DNA of 64,000 bases from Bradymonadales bacterium (GCA_016931535.1 JAFGEP010000028.1:1-64000), one strand, 5' to 3'; positions 1 to 11,300 are shown, counted from the first letter of the stretch. A program made the numbers and translations. Notes: a model not told the origin generated them from the sequence alone.

Positions 1-2
1 AC

Positions 3-353
3 GACTGCTTCGACTCCGTCTGCTGTGTCCCGGCGGTGGATCAGACCAGCCCGATCCCGATTGTGCAGGCCATCTTCGATGCCGCGCAAAGCGAGGACTT
101 CACCCCGTTGGCCGGCCTGTGTGATCCGGCGGACGAGGGGGACGGCGACACGCGGGCGATCTGCCAGCTGGCCTACGATACCCGGGGCGCCCCAGATTTC
201 ATCGAGTACTTCCAGAAAGGCTCGGTCAGTGGCGAAGCGGTCATCCAGGGCGATCAGGCCTCCGTGCCCATCCTCTTCGGACCCGACGGCACCAGGTCGG
301 AGACGATGCAGCTGATCCGGCGTGAGGGGCTCTGGTACCTGTTCAGCTTCTGA
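3..353 (+). CDS. Hypothetical protein, C-terminal fragment truncated by window edge
   Basis: Frame open from base 3 (DCFDSVCCVPAVDQTSPIPIVQAIF...) to TGA at 351-353; the ORF-track start at 36 is an internal GTG. Confidence 0.55.
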   Translation, partial: DCFDSVCCVPAVDQTSPIPIVQAIFDAAQSEDFTPLAGLCDPADEGDGDTRAICQLAYDTRGAPDFIEYFQKGSVSGEAVIQGDQASVPILFGPDGTRSETMQLIRREGLWYLFSF

Positions 354-362
354 TCGGCGCGG

Positions 363-1259
363 ATGAGCACCGATCATCTCCTCGCCGTTCTTCTGGCTGG
401 CGCCGCCTACTCCATGCTCTACATCGGGCTGGCGCTGGAGAAGAAGGCCGCCGCCCGGCTGCCCCCGCTGGAAGACCACCGGCTGGGCACCAACCTGAAG
501 AACTTCTTTTCCGATCCGCTCTGGCTGGTAGGCTTCGCCCTGACCAACGTGCAGATGGTCCCCTTGTGGGCGGCGCTGTCCTTCGGCCCGATGTCGATGG
601 TGTCGCCCATGCTGGCGCTGGGGTTGGTCGTCCTGACGCTGTTTTCCGTGACCTACCTGAAGGAAACGGTGACCAGGCTGATGGGGGTCGGCCTGATCTT
701 CGCCATGGGTGGCGTGGTTCTTTTCGGCGCAGTGAGCGGGAGAGAGAGCAAGCCGGGGTGGGAGCAGGCGCTTGCGCTTCTTGCTCAGCCCAAGATGTGG
801 GTCCTTTGCCTCGCACTCGGTCTGGGAGTGGCCGTGCCGATCGCGGTGTCCAGGCTGCTTGGCCACCGTCACGCCGACATCTGGTTCGGGCTGGCCTCCG
901 GGATGAGCTCCTCATTGGGGATGCTGTTTGCCAAGCTGATGATGGCCGGTTTCTCCGGCGACCATTTTACCCGCTGGCAGTTCTACCTGTTCTTCCTGCT
1001 GGTCATCCTGGGAAACGGCGGATCGATGGCGTTACAGCAGTTCGGCTTTCAAAAGGGCCGGGCGATCGTGCTCACCCCCATCTTCACGGCGGTCTTCGTG
1101 CTGGTTCCGGCCGCAATCGGAGTGGCCCTGTTCGATGAGTGGGCACAGATGAGCCGCGGTGCTATAGGGTGGAAGCTGGGGGGCATGGGGATCCTGATCG
1201 CCGGGGTGGTGCTGCTGTCGGCGACCAGCGTACGAGCGGTCCAACCGGTGACCGATTGA
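363..1259 (+). CDS. Multi-TM DMT/EamA-like membrane protein
   Basis: 298 aa, ~9-10 hydrophobic helices, DMT-like pattern (FGPMSMVSPMLALGLVVLTLFSVTYLKETVT). Confidence 0.7.
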   Translation: MSTDHLLAVLLAGAAYSMLYIGLALEKKAAARLPPLEDHRLGTNLKNFFSDPLWLVGFALTNVQMVPLWAALSFGPMSMVSPMLALGLVVLTLFSVTYLKETVTRLMGVGLIFAMGGVVLFGAVSGRESKPGWEQALALLAQPKMWVLCLALGLGVAVPIAVSRLLGHRHADIWFGLASGMSSSLGMLFAKLMMAGFSGDHFTRWQFYLFFLLVILGNGGSMALQQFGFQKGRAIVLTPIFTAVFVLVPAAIGVALFDEWAQMSRGAIGWKLGGMGILIAGVVLLSATSVRAVQPVTD

Positions 1260-1414
1260 TCCCGATCGTCCATCAAGAGGTCGGGTCGAGAGCGCTGCTT
1301 CCGAACAACGAGGATTTTGTCGGGTTGTACCGGAAGCTCAGGGGGCGGGGCGATCCAGCTACTGCCCAATCCGTCGGTGGAACGACCGAGAGCCGGTAAG
1401 GGGTGCGTTTTTTC

Positions 1415-1442
1415 GAAACTTTCCCGGCTCGGGCGCGTATAC
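1415..1442 (+). promoter_or_regulatory. Candidate ECF-type promoter (GAAAC-N16-CGTA) upstream of the ECF sigma gene
   Basis: GAAAC at 1415-1419, 16-nt spacer, CGTATAC at 1436-1442; fits the TGAAAC-N16-CGTA ECF/sigW-type pattern. Confidence 0.5.
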
Positions 1443-1479
1443 ACTGGCGAACGTTCAAACAGCAAGCGGGGGCGAAGGT

Positions 1480-2100
1480 GTGATGGGGAGCCGGGAAAGA
1501 AGCCGCCAGGGAAACCAGGAGCAACCGATCGCCGACCAGGGCCAGCTCTGGATGATCCGCCACCAGGAGCACGACGAGCAGGCGTTCCCGGCGCTCGTCA
1601 AGGCGAACGCAGCCACGGTGTATGGCTACCTGGTCCGCTGCGGGGTGGCGCCCGCCGATCGGGATGATCTCTTCCAGGAGATCTTCACCCGAGTCCATCG
1701 CGGAGCGGCCAGCTACGAGAGGAGCAGACCGTTCAAGCCCTGGCTGCTGGCCATCACCGTCAACACAGTGCGCAGCCACTTTCGCGCCCATCCCCCCGAC
1801 GAACCCTGCGAGGTGGCTGTACTCGAACGGTATCGGGCAGCCGGTGAACCACAGCCGCCCTCGTTGCTGGAAGCCCGGGAGACGGCAGCATGGCTGGAGC
1901 AGGAGCTGGGCAAGCTGTCGGTACCGGAACGGGAGGTGCTCATCCTGTGTGCCATCGAGCGCCGAGCGCTCAGCGAGGTGGCCGAGCTGCTGCATCTTCC
2001 CGTCAACACCATCAAGACCCACCTCAGAAGAGGCCGACTGGCATTAGCCCAAGCCCTGGTCAGGCGAAAACGCCGGCTGGAACGGGAGGTCACGCGATGA
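1480..2100 (+). CDS. ECF-type RNA polymerase sigma factor
   Basis: Sigma-70 region 2 (ADRDDLFQEIFTRVHRG) and region 4 (LSVPEREVLILCAIERRALSEVAELLHLPVNTIKTHLRRGR). Confidence 0.88.
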   Translation: MMGSRERSRQGNQEQPIADQGQLWMIRHQEHDEQAFPALVKANAATVYGYLVRCGVAPADRDDLFQEIFTRVHRGAASYERSRPFKPWLLAITVNTVRSHFRAHPPDEPCEVAVLERYRAAGEPQPPSLLEARETAAWLEQELGKLSVPEREVLILCAIERRALSEVAELLHLPVNTIKTHLRRGRLALAQALVRRKRRLEREVTR

Positions 2101-5000
2101 CCCGGTTATGCCAATACATCCAGGAACGGCTTTCGGAGGACGGACTGGCCGGGCTTCGGAACGATACCGAGGCCTTGACCCATCTCGGGAGCTGCGACGA
2201 CTGCTTCGAGCTCTTGCTCGCGCTGAACGAAGTGAACGCGGGGTTGGCAGCCCTCGATCCGATCCACCCCCCAGAGACGCTGGTGGAAAGAACCCTGGCC
2301 GCCACGGCCACCGACCTTCAACCGTCCCAAGCGATCGAACAGGAGCCCGGCCCGCGGCCCGATGGAGGAGCCATCCCCCCCAAGGGGCGGCCCTCACCGA
2401 CCACGCCGGTTGGACCGGGATCTCCCCAAAAATTCCGGTCCTCCATTCGCCACGTCTCCAGGCAACTGGTCCGTCCCTTCCGCCCGATGTTCAAGACCAA
2501 GCCGAGAGCCCTGGTGACGTTAGGTGCCACTTTGGTGTTGTTGCTGGCCGTCGGTTCCACCAGCCTGGTGCTGTTATCCGGCCAAAACGACAAGCTGGCG
2601 GAACCTGTAGTCAGCTACCTGGAGCAAAGGCCCCTGGACGAGTCGCGGGATTACCGAGGAGCGGACGTGCCGATGGGAGCACCCGAGGTCAGCGCCGGCT
2701 GGGAGACCACCCATCACCATGCGCTGGGAGGCAGGGGCGACTTCTCTGGACAGGCAGCGCCGGCACCTGACGACAGAGCCATGGCCCTGCTCCAGGAACC
2801 TTATAGGGATAGCGAATCCCGTTCGCTCGAGATGCACGGGGCTCACCCGGTAACCATTCCCCGAAGCTCCGCCTCCAGCACCTCATCGAGGGCAAGAGAC
2901 GATGGCGAAACCATGGCGAGACCAACCACGGGGATGCTATCCATCTCTGCCGCCGGGGAGACCGTCCCGACCCCGGAGGTGGTTGAAGTCGCGACCGATG
3001 AAGAAGACCGAGCGGGGGATCGAGGGGTTACCCTGGCCACTCGGCCGGAGGGGTACTGGAACCAGAGGGACAATCTCGCCCAACAAGAGTTGGTAGACCA
3101 GAGCCGGTTTCGTGAAGCTTATCCGGTGGCTAGGAGGACACCTTCAACGGACGGCGGGCCCGCCGTGATCGAGGAGATGGGGGCGCTGGCGGTCACCGAG
3201 ACAGATGCGACCTTCGGTCCTTTGGATCGGCCAACCTTGGTAGCCAACGAATTGGGCTATGGCGAGCGGGCAGCGTTCGACTTTGAGGGGGCCCGCTTGC
3301 ACGCCGCTTGGGATCCCGATGAGTTCGCTCATATCGACGCCGATTTCGATGGGCTGGTTCCATCGGATCTCACCCTCGACTCCGATATCGAAAGGGCTCG
3401 CTTGTATGTTGCCAGGCGGGCGGAGACCACCGGCTTGCTTTTGCAGGAAGCGCGCGGTTACTGGGCCAACACCTACCTCCCCGGCGACCCCATCCTGCGC
3501 AGGTTGCAGCGGCGTCTGACCGAAACGCGAGACCTCCCCCTCGCCCACACCGAGCACACAGGCTTCACCTTGGCCAGCCATAGCCAAAGGGTGACCCAGC
3601 CATTCGACTCCCCCAACCGCAACTCCCTCGGGGTCTACCTGGCCTCGGACACCACGGCCGTCCAGGGGCCCACTCGGGTGCTGCTCCAGGTCGGGCTGCA
3701 GGGTACGGCACGAGAACGAGGTCGCAGACCAGCGATGAACATCGGAGTGGTGGTGGATCTGACCGGCCCCGTCAGCGCCGACCATGCCGCCCACATCCAG
3801 GCGCTGCTGAGCGCCCTCAGCGAGGCGGCCGAGGTCGGCGACCGCTTCAGCCTCACCGTGGCCGGACGACCCGGGGGGACCGTGATCGATCCGGGCTCGT
3901 TCCGCCACGGGGAGGTGGTGGTGGCGATGCAGCCCTTGTTCTCTGGCGAGCCACTGGTGAGCCCAAAGGATGGAGAGGTCACCCTCGGCCTGGCAGATGC
4001 CATGCTGGCGGCGACAGAGTCGGTCCGCACCGAGGACGACCCCAATCAACCGCTGGGGTCGAGCCTGGTGATGGTGGTCGTGCCGCGAACGATCGAGTCG
4101 GGGGTCGACCAGGCGCTGGAGCGGATCGCCCACCAGTCGGCCGTGGAGGGAGTTCCGGTCAGCGTGGTCGCCGTGGGGCGAAACGTGGACCTGGCTCAGC
4201 TCGATCAGATCGCCCTGGCCGGCCAGGGCAGCCGTCGGCTGCTCGACTCGACGGGCCAGGCAAGCAGCATCGTGGCTGCAGAGCTGACAGCGGCCAGCCG
4301 TGCGGTGGCCCGGGCGGTTCGCCTGCGGATCCGACTGGCCGATGGGGTCCAACTGGTCGATGTGCTGGGTTCCTACCGGCTGGATGAGGCCGGAGCTCAG
4401 CGGGTACGGGAAGCGGAGCGGAGCATCGATCGGCGGCTGTCGAGAAGCCTGGGGATCCAGTCCGATCGGGGAGAGGACGAGGACGGGATCCAGATCGTCA
4501 TCCCGGTGTTCTACGCCGAGGACTCCCACGTGATCCTGCTCGACCTGGTGGTGGATGGACCCGGACCGGTTGCGGACGTGACCGTTCGCTACAAGGACCT
4601 GGTTCACCTGAGAAACAGCGTGGCTCGCGACCATCTCAGCCTGCAGCGCGGCAGGCATTCCATGGGCCCGCTGGAGCGCAACGTGTTCAAGAACCTGCTG
4701 GCCTTCGAGCTGTCCGAGGCGCTGAAACGGGCGGGGTCCCAGGTTCGCGAGGGGCGGACCGACCTCGCTGTCGCCACCATCCAGGAGATCTCGAGCCTTC
4801 TGCGCGGGATGCGCCAGACGATCGGGGAGCTGGGCACCGATCCGGAGATCGAGAACGACCTGGCGATGCTGGCGCGGTACCTGACCGTGCTCCAGACGGT
4901 GGCCGGTTCTCCTCTGCCTGTACCCAACGAGCTGGCGGACTCCCTGCTGTACGCCAGCTACCTCAAGCGGCTGCCGCCACCTGGCGCCGACAGCCCATGA
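2097..5000 (+). CDS. Anti-sigma-like ZAS zinc finger + TM + VWA-like domain protein
   Basis: ATGA overlap with sigma gene; HLGSCDDC (HxxxCxxC) at 2181-2204; TM segment LVTLGATLVLLLAVGSTSLVLLSG; VWA-like MNIGVVVDLTGPVSADH... ~3735 onward. ORF-track start at 1890 rejected. Confidence 0.75.
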   Translation: MTRLCQYIQERLSEDGLAGLRNDTEALTHLGSCDDCFELLLALNEVNAGLAALDPIHPPETLVERTLAATATDLQPSQAIEQEPGPRPDGGAIPPKGRPSPTTPVGPGSPQKFRSSIRHVSRQLVRPFRPMFKTKPRALVTLGATLVLLLAVGSTSLVLLSGQNDKLAEPVVSYLEQRPLDESRDYRGADVPMGAPEVSAGWETTHHHALGGRGDFSGQAAPAPDDRAMALLQEPYRDSESRSLEMHGAHPVTIPRSSASSTSSRARDDGETMARPTTGMLSISAAGETVPTPEVVEVATDEEDRAGDRGVTLATRPEGYWNQRDNLAQQELVDQSRFREAYPVARRTPSTDGGPAVIEEMGALAVTETDATFGPLDRPTLVANELGYGERAAFDFEGARLHAAWDPDEFAHIDADFDGLVPSDLTLDSDIERARLYVARRAETTGLLLQEARGYWANTYLPGDPILRRLQRRLTETRDLPLAHTEHTGFTLASHSQRVTQPFDSPNRNSLGVYLASDTTAVQGPTRVLLQVGLQGTARERGRRPAMNIGVVVDLTGPVSADHAAHIQALLSALSEAAEVGDRFSLTVAGRPGGTVIDPGSFRHGEVVVAMQPLFSGEPLVSPKDGEVTLGLADAMLAATESVRTEDDPNQPLGSSLVMVVVPRTIESGVDQALERIAHQSAVEGVPVSVVAVGRNVDLAQLDQIALAGQGSRRLLDSTGQASSIVAAELTAASRAVARAVRLRIRLADGVQLVDVLGSYRLDEAGAQRVREAERSIDRRLSRSLGIQSDRGEDEDGIQIVIPVFYAEDSHVILLDLVVDGPGPVADVTVRYKDLVHLRNSVARDHLSLQRGRHSMGPLERNVFKNLLAFELSEALKRAGSQVREGRTDLAVATIQEISSLLRGMRQTIGELGTDPEIENDLAMLARYLTVLQTVAGSPLPVPNELADSLLYASYLKRLPPPGADSP

Positions 5001-8000
5001 TCCGGAGATGCGACATGACCAGACGGCACCTGACGATCCTCTGTATTCTGTTCCTGTGGACGGCCGGCGCCGGAGTGGCGCAGGCTCAGCCGACCGAAGG
5101 GCAGGTCCAGCTGCCCCTGGAAGCCTACCAGGAGCTGCTGCGTGCGGTAACCACCGCCACCGAGCCGGGTTTGCACCCCCCCATGGGCTACGCCGCACAC
5201 CAGGCCGAGCTGACCGTGACGGTGATCGAGATCGAGGGGCGGCATCATGCCAACATCTCCGCCACGCTGCCCATCCAGGTCCTCGAGAACCGATGGGTGG
5301 CCATCCCCCTGCTGCCGGTGGGCACCGCCTTGACCAGCGCCACCGTCCAGGGGCGGCCCATGGCGCTCATCCCGACCCCGGGGGGACTGATGTGGGCCAC
5401 CGACGTGGCGGGCAGCTACACCGTCAACCTGCAGTACCGGGTGGAAGCCCTGCGCTTCCCGTCCGGACATACCGTGGCCATCCCGCTTCCTCCCTCCGCT
5501 TCCAACCACCTGTCCGCCACCCTTCCGGGCACCGGCCTGGCCGCCTCGATCGTCCCGGCCACATCCACCCAGGTCACGGAACAGGGAGGGAACACCCTGC
5601 TGGACGCCATCGTTCCCGGCACCCCCGCCATCCAATTGACCTGGCAGTCGGCCGGTGACGAGGCGTTCGCGGTGAGCCGGGCGCTGTACCGAGGGGAGCT
5701 GGTGGACGAGGCGGTCACCTGGAGCGTGGACTACGAGGTCGAGGTTCGTGGCGAGGAGCCGGTGGAGCTGGGGCTGCTTCGGGACACGGTGGCGCTGGTG
5801 AGCATGCAGGTGGACGGAGTGGATACCCCCATCACGGTGAAGGAGGGCCGGTTGGTCGTCCGGCTGGAGGGATCCGGCTCCCACACGGTGAGCGCGCGCT
5901 TCCAGGTTCCCCTCCTGGAAGACCAGGCATCCCCCCGCTGTGTCCTGGACGTACCGCGGGTCCCGGTGTCGCGATTCGAGCTGACGCTCCCCGGTGAGAA
6001 GGAGGTGACGGTACACCCGGTCGCCAACGTACTTCACACGAGCCAGGAAGGCTTCACTCTGGCGGCGGTTCATGTCCCCATGACCGACCAGGTCAGCTTC
6101 AGCTGGGTGGAAGCGGTGCCGCTGGGGGAGGAAGAGGTGACCGAGGTGCGATCGAACGCCAGCCTGTACCATATCCTCTATGCCGAGGAGGGGGTGCTGT
6201 ACGGGCACGCGGTGGTCGTGTTCGAGGTGACCCGCGGTGAGACCAGCCAGTTCGAGCTGGCGGTTCCGGCCGGTGCGCTCATCAACCGCATCGGCTCGCC
6301 GGCAGGCGAAGTGGTGGACTGGCGGCAGTCGGCCGAAGGCGCCGGGCATATCTCGGTGTTTCTGGATCGGCGGGTGACCGGGGAGTTCCGCTTCGACGTG
6401 CACTATGAGAAGCCGTTGCCCACGGGAGAGCAGGCCGCCCAGGAGTTCGACGTGCCGCTGCTGTCGGCACCCAACGTCACCCGGCAGCGTGGCATGGTAG
6501 CGCTCCTGTCGAGCCGCGAGCTGGCGCTGGAGCCTCGGCGGGAGGTGTCGGTGAACCGGGTGGGCGAGAACCAGCTGCCCGCCTTCATCCGGGACACCAT
6601 CGACCTGACGGTCGCCCATACCTTCCGGTACTTCGAGCCCACCGCCGAGCTGGCGGTCCGATTGACCGTGCCCGAACGGCGACAGGGGCGTTTCGACGCC
6701 CAGGTGGACACGCTGGTCTCCCTGGGGGACGTGACCACCCTGGGTTCGGCCACGGTCGACATCAACGTCAAGTGGGGCAGCATCATGGAGCTCAACCTGT
6801 TGTTACCTACCGGCGTCAACTTCCTGAGCCTGTCGGCGCCATCCTTGCGAACCCACGAGATCGTGCCCGGAGAAAACGAGCAGGTCATCCAGGTCGCCTT
6901 CACCCAGGAGATGGAAGGGCAGTTCCGGGTCGAGGTGAACTACGAACGGATCAACACCGAGGACCAGGGGGAGGTGCCGATCCCCCTGCTGCGGGTGGAA
7001 GGCGCCGAGGTGGAGCAGGGACGGGTGGCCATCGAGGCCCTGAGCGCCGTGGAGGTGCAGCCCTCCCGCACCCAGAACCTGTCCACCGTGGATGTCAACG
7101 AGCTGCCGCAGCAGCTCATCCTGCGCACCACCAACCCCATCCTGCTGGCCTTCAAGTATGTCCAGTCGGTCCCGACACCCGAGCTGGCCCTTCGCATCAC
7201 CCATCATCGCGAGATCGAGGTCCAGGCGGCGGCCATCGACACCGCCTCCTACCGGACGCTGATCACCCGCGACGGATTCGCCGTGACCACAGCTACCTTC
7301 ATCGTGCGCAACAGCCGGCAGCAGTTTTTGCGGGTCCACCTGCCGGAAGGTGCCGAGGTCTGGTCCACCTTCGTCAACGGGCAGCCGGAAGCCCCGGCGC
7401 TGGCCAGCTCCAGCGAGCCGGAAGGACCTGCCGAGGTGCTGATCAACATCATCAACTCGGCCCAGGGGTTTCCCGTGGAGATCGTCTACGCCAACCGACT
7501 GCAGGAGCTGGGTTCCCATGGCAAGATTGACCTCACTCTACCCACCCCGGACATGGTGGTGACCCAGACAACCTGGGACCTCTACCTTCCGGACCACCTC
7601 CGGTATGGGGAACCGGAGGGCGACCTGGTTCTCGTTGAATCGGCGATACCGTTCGCGGGACCGGAAGCGAGCCAGGATCTGGGGCGGAGTCGCGCGGCGG
7701 CCTCGGCGGTGCAGCCGATCCAGATCCGGGTGCCCGAGTCGGGGTTGCGATTCCGCTTCGAGAAGCTCTACGCCAACCAGGCCGGAAGAGAGATCGGGGT
7801 GAGCATCCCCTACACCTCGGGGGGAGGCATCACCTTCGGTTACCTGCTGGGGATCTTGGGCACGCTGATGTTCTGGGTGGGATTGGCCGGTCTGTGGGTT
7901 CTTCGCAAAGGAACGGTCCGGAGCATCCTGGCGGTGTTGGCCGCCGTGGGTGGGGCGATGGTGGTGATGGTGTGGGCCAACCTGCCCTTGAGCCCGATGC

Positions 8001-8101
8001 CCTTTGTCGTGCTGTCCATTGTCATGATCGCGCTGTTGTTCGTTCTCATCCTGTTGGGCAGGATGCGCGGCCCACGTGAGTCGGGAAAAACGGCGGGCTG
8101 A
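4997..8101 (+). CDS. Large exported beta-rich membrane-anchored protein, unknown family
   Basis: ATGA overlap with upstream gene; signal peptide; long beta-strand-rich body; three C-terminal TM segments. Confidence 0.6.
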   Translation: MIRRCDMTRRHLTILCILFLWTAGAGVAQAQPTEGQVQLPLEAYQELLRAVTTATEPGLHPPMGYAAHQAELTVTVIEIEGRHHANISATLPIQVLENRWVAIPLLPVGTALTSATVQGRPMALIPTPGGLMWATDVAGSYTVNLQYRVEALRFPSGHTVAIPLPPSASNHLSATLPGTGLAASIVPATSTQVTEQGGNTLLDAIVPGTPAIQLTWQSAGDEAFAVSRALYRGELVDEAVTWSVDYEVEVRGEEPVELGLLRDTVALVSMQVDGVDTPITVKEGRLVVRLEGSGSHTVSARFQVPLLEDQASPRCVLDVPRVPVSRFELTLPGEKEVTVHPVANVLHTSQEGFTLAAVHVPMTDQVSFSWVEAVPLGEEEVTEVRSNASLYHILYAEEGVLYGHAVVVFEVTRGETSQFELAVPAGALINRIGSPAGEVVDWRQSAEGAGHISVFLDRRVTGEFRFDVHYEKPLPTGEQAAQEFDVPLLSAPNVTRQRGMVALLSSRELALEPRREVSVNRVGENQLPAFIRDTIDLTVAHTFRYFEPTAELAVRLTVPERRQGRFDAQVDTLVSLGDVTTLGSATVDINVKWGSIMELNLLLPTGVNFLSLSAPSLRTHEIVPGENEQVIQVAFTQEMEGQFRVEVNYERINTEDQGEVPIPLLRVEGAEVEQGRVAIEALSAVEVQPSRTQNLSTVDVNELPQQLILRTTNPILLAFKYVQSVPTPELALRITHHREIEVQAAAIDTASYRTLITRDGFAVTTATFIVRNSRQQFLRVHLPEGAEVWSTFVNGQPEAPALASSSEPEGPAEVLINIINSAQGFPVEIVYANRLQELGSHGKIDLTLPTPDMVVTQTTWDLYLPDHLRYGEPEGDLVLVESAIPFAGPEASQDLGRSRAAASAVQPIQIRVPESGLRFRFEKLYANQAGREIGVSIPYTSGGGITFGYLLGILGTLMFWVGLAGLWVLRKGTVRSILAVLAAVGGAMVVMVWANLPLSPMPFVVLSIVMIALLFVLILLGRMRGPRESGKTAG

Positions 8102-8390
8102 AAATCACCATTCCGGTCGAGGCCATGACAAGGTCTTCTCATTGTAATATTACCCTCACGATTATTCTGTTAGTCGCACACGGGTATCAGGCAGATTACA
8201 CCCAGACTTCATAGGCATTTCCCTTCTATTTCTGCAGCCCCGAGCCGATCACAGAAAACACGACAAAAGTGGCTGGCACCACTTGCCGATAGCGGACAGG
8301 TGTCTTACATAACAATACGCTGCCCATTAGAACACAAACCTTTCGGTTCGCGACCGAGCAGGAGGGTCTTTTTCGTCGAGTCAGTTCCTC

Positions 8391-11300
8391 ATGGACACCC
8401 GCGACCTGAGCAAAAACAGAGAAACCCCAAAAACCACGGCGGTTCCACGGACCGGCGAGAAGGCGGGAGCATTTACCCAGATGCTGAGGGAGTTTGATGG
8501 CCTGTCCTACTCTCAGCAACTGGATCGCCTGCAGCCGCCGAAACCGGTGGTTCTCCACTCCGGTCAGAGCGAGCCGATCCAGGCCCAAGGATCTGGCGAA
8601 ACTGCCGGGCAGGTCAAGCAGGCGGCTTCTTTGGGGATTGCGGGTTCTTCCAGTGCTCTACCGCACCTCGATACCATTCAGCAGAGCTTCGGCGGGCACG
8701 ATGTGAGCCAGGTCAAGGCCCACCTGGGGTCCCAGGCCGCCGATGCCAACCAGGCCATGGGGGCGAAGGCCTTCGCGACCGGCGACAACATCGCCTTTGC
8801 GGGATCCCCCGACCTGCACACAGCCGCACACGAGGCCGCCCATGTGGTCCAACAGCGGGCAGGGGTCTCCCTGTCCGAGGGGGTAGGACAGCCGGGGGAC
8901 AGCTACGAACGGCACGCCGACGCGGTAGCCGATCGGGTGGTGGCAGGCCAGTCGGCCGAGTCACTCCTGAGCGCCACCCCCGGGAGCGCTGGGGGTTCCA
9001 GCCAAACCGTGCAGCAGGCGAAGGATGGGGACAAGAAAGGGACCAGCCACCAGGTCAAGGTCAAGATCAACGGGAAAACGGTCAAGCTGAAGTTCTCCCT
9101 GACCGAGGGCTCCGACGAGAAGGGGGCCTTCATGAAAGGCAAGCTGGAGCTGACCGAGGGGCTTACCTTTGGAGGGGGCCCCGGGATCCGGGTCACCAAC
9201 AAGACCCAGGTGGAAGCAGAGGTCAGGGATGACCAGGTCACCAACATTTCGGGAACCCTCGAGGCGATCTACTTCGGCGCCGATCGCAAGAACCAGGCGA
9301 GCCTGACGATCAAGCTCAAGTCGGCCGATTTCACGGGAGACACCCCGCTCATCACGGGATCGGCCACGGTCAAGTCGATGCAAGACATCAACTTGCTCGG
9401 CGGGGCCGTGACCATCCTGCCAGGGATCGGATTCACCGTGGGGGTGGTCAACAACGAGCTGGACTCCTTCACGCTGAGCGGTGTGGTCGTTTGTCTGAAC
9501 CGAGTGACCGATGCCGAAGGCAAGCCGGTCGTCGGACGGGTCGAAACGCTGCGAGTCGCTCGAGGTCCTGATGGTTGGGTAGTCAACATCACGGGAGGGA
9601 AGGTCGATCCGGTCTGCCTGATCAAGGAGAAGCTGTACGTCGGGATGCCCTCGTTGAGCTTGAAGGACTCGTCGGAGTTCACGGCGATCTTCAACGGGAC
9701 CTTCGTGCTCAACCCCAACATCACCCTTTTGGCCAACGGGATGCTGACCAACACCAATGGCTGGATACCCAAGCTACAGCTGGGCGCCCAGATCCAGGTG
9801 CCGCTGATGGAAGAGCGCACCTGGTTCAGCAAGGGAGGGGAAGAGAACCCCTGGGATCTGCTCGATTTCTATAGCAACGTGAACATCTACGGTGTGCCCT
9901 GCGTGTTCGGAATCAAGGTGGGGGCTGCACTGGAGTTCGGCAACACCGCCATCGGTCTGACGTCCTCCATCATGACCGACTACTTCGAGCTGGATCCCAC
10001 CAACCCCTCGATCCCGGCGGTTTCCGGCGATCTGTCCATCACCGGTGGCGTGTTCGCCAACGCCTCCCTGGTCCTGACCCCCCGCATCGGGCTGGGTTTC
10101 GAGCCCCACGCCTTCGCCGGTCTCGAGATCCCGGTCACGGCCACGGTGAACCCGCGCATCCAACCCACCGTATCTGGGAAGTTCCGGATCGATGGGTTGA
10201 AGTACGGGGGAGAAATCACGCTGGGGGTCGGTCTGAATGTCGACCTGCCGCTGAACTTCAAGCCGGGTTTCACGGTGAAGTTCCTGGGAGAGACCTGGCC
10301 CAGCGAACCGCTGATCGACAAGACCTACCTGCTGAAGGACCTGTTGAACTGGGGTGACTCCTTCACCCTGTCCTTTGGCAACCTGAGCGGCAAGGAGCTG
10401 ACCGGCAAGAACCTGGTGGAACCTGTAGGAGAAGGGCTGGACAAGGCCAAGAAGCAGTTCGAGGACAAGAAGAAGCCGAGCCAACCATCAAGGAACCTGA
10501 ATGGGGCGCTCCCCGGAGTCCAGAGCGACGGCGGCCTGATGGCCGACCTCAAGCATATCAAGAACACCGCCGACGTCATCCACAAGCTGTTGGCCTATGT
10601 GGGCTCGATTCAGGAGCTGCTGCGCATCCAGATCTCCAATCCCCCCACCTTCGAAGAAGTCGTGGCCCTCTTCAAGAATGGCCTGGACTTCGGCGCAATC
10701 GTGACCCGGATCCTGGCGTTCGAAGAGGCCTGCCGCCAAGCCGAGAAGCAGGGAACCCTCTCTTGGCTGGAGAGCAAGCTGCCTGGTGGCTGGAAGCTGC
10801 TACCCGCCGCCATCCGGGCCTATCTCAAGACGCTCAACATCGCCAACGACCTGGTAGAGAAGGGTGCCAGCCTGCTGGGGTTCGAGACACCGGCCGAGCT
10901 CCAGAAACGGCTCGACCGGGAGATGATCTTTTTCAACGAAGATCGGAAGAAGTGGAAGCAGTTCAACTACGAGTACAAAAACCAGGGGTTGGAGTGGGTC
11001 TGGGCGGACAACCTGGCCGAGATCCGGGTGGTGGTGGAAAAGGGAAGCGCCTGGAATCGACCGCAAATCGTTACCTGGTGCAGCCTGTTGGGACAGGTGA
11101 CCAGCTTGCCGGAGCTGGAGGCCAAGGCCCTGTCTCAGAAGCAGGAGGCGGAACAGAAAGCGGCGAAGTACCAGGCCAAGCTGGCCGAGGACGGTCTCGA
11201 TCAGGAGACCATCGTGAAGTTGGCGGATCGGTACAAGGATTTTCTGTGCTCGCCGGATTTCCGCATCTTCTACGACGGCACCAACCAGAAGAACCATCGC

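Noticed and set aside
3144-5198. 684-aa minus-strand ORF
   Set aside because: Antisense shadow of the VWA protein gene; no recognisable motif
4958-6619. 553-aa minus-strand ORF
   Set aside because: Antisense shadow of the beta-rich exported protein gene
8144-8153. GTAATATTAC palindrome as a specific operator
   Set aside because: Short palindrome in an AT-rich gap; could be chance and has no second copy nearby
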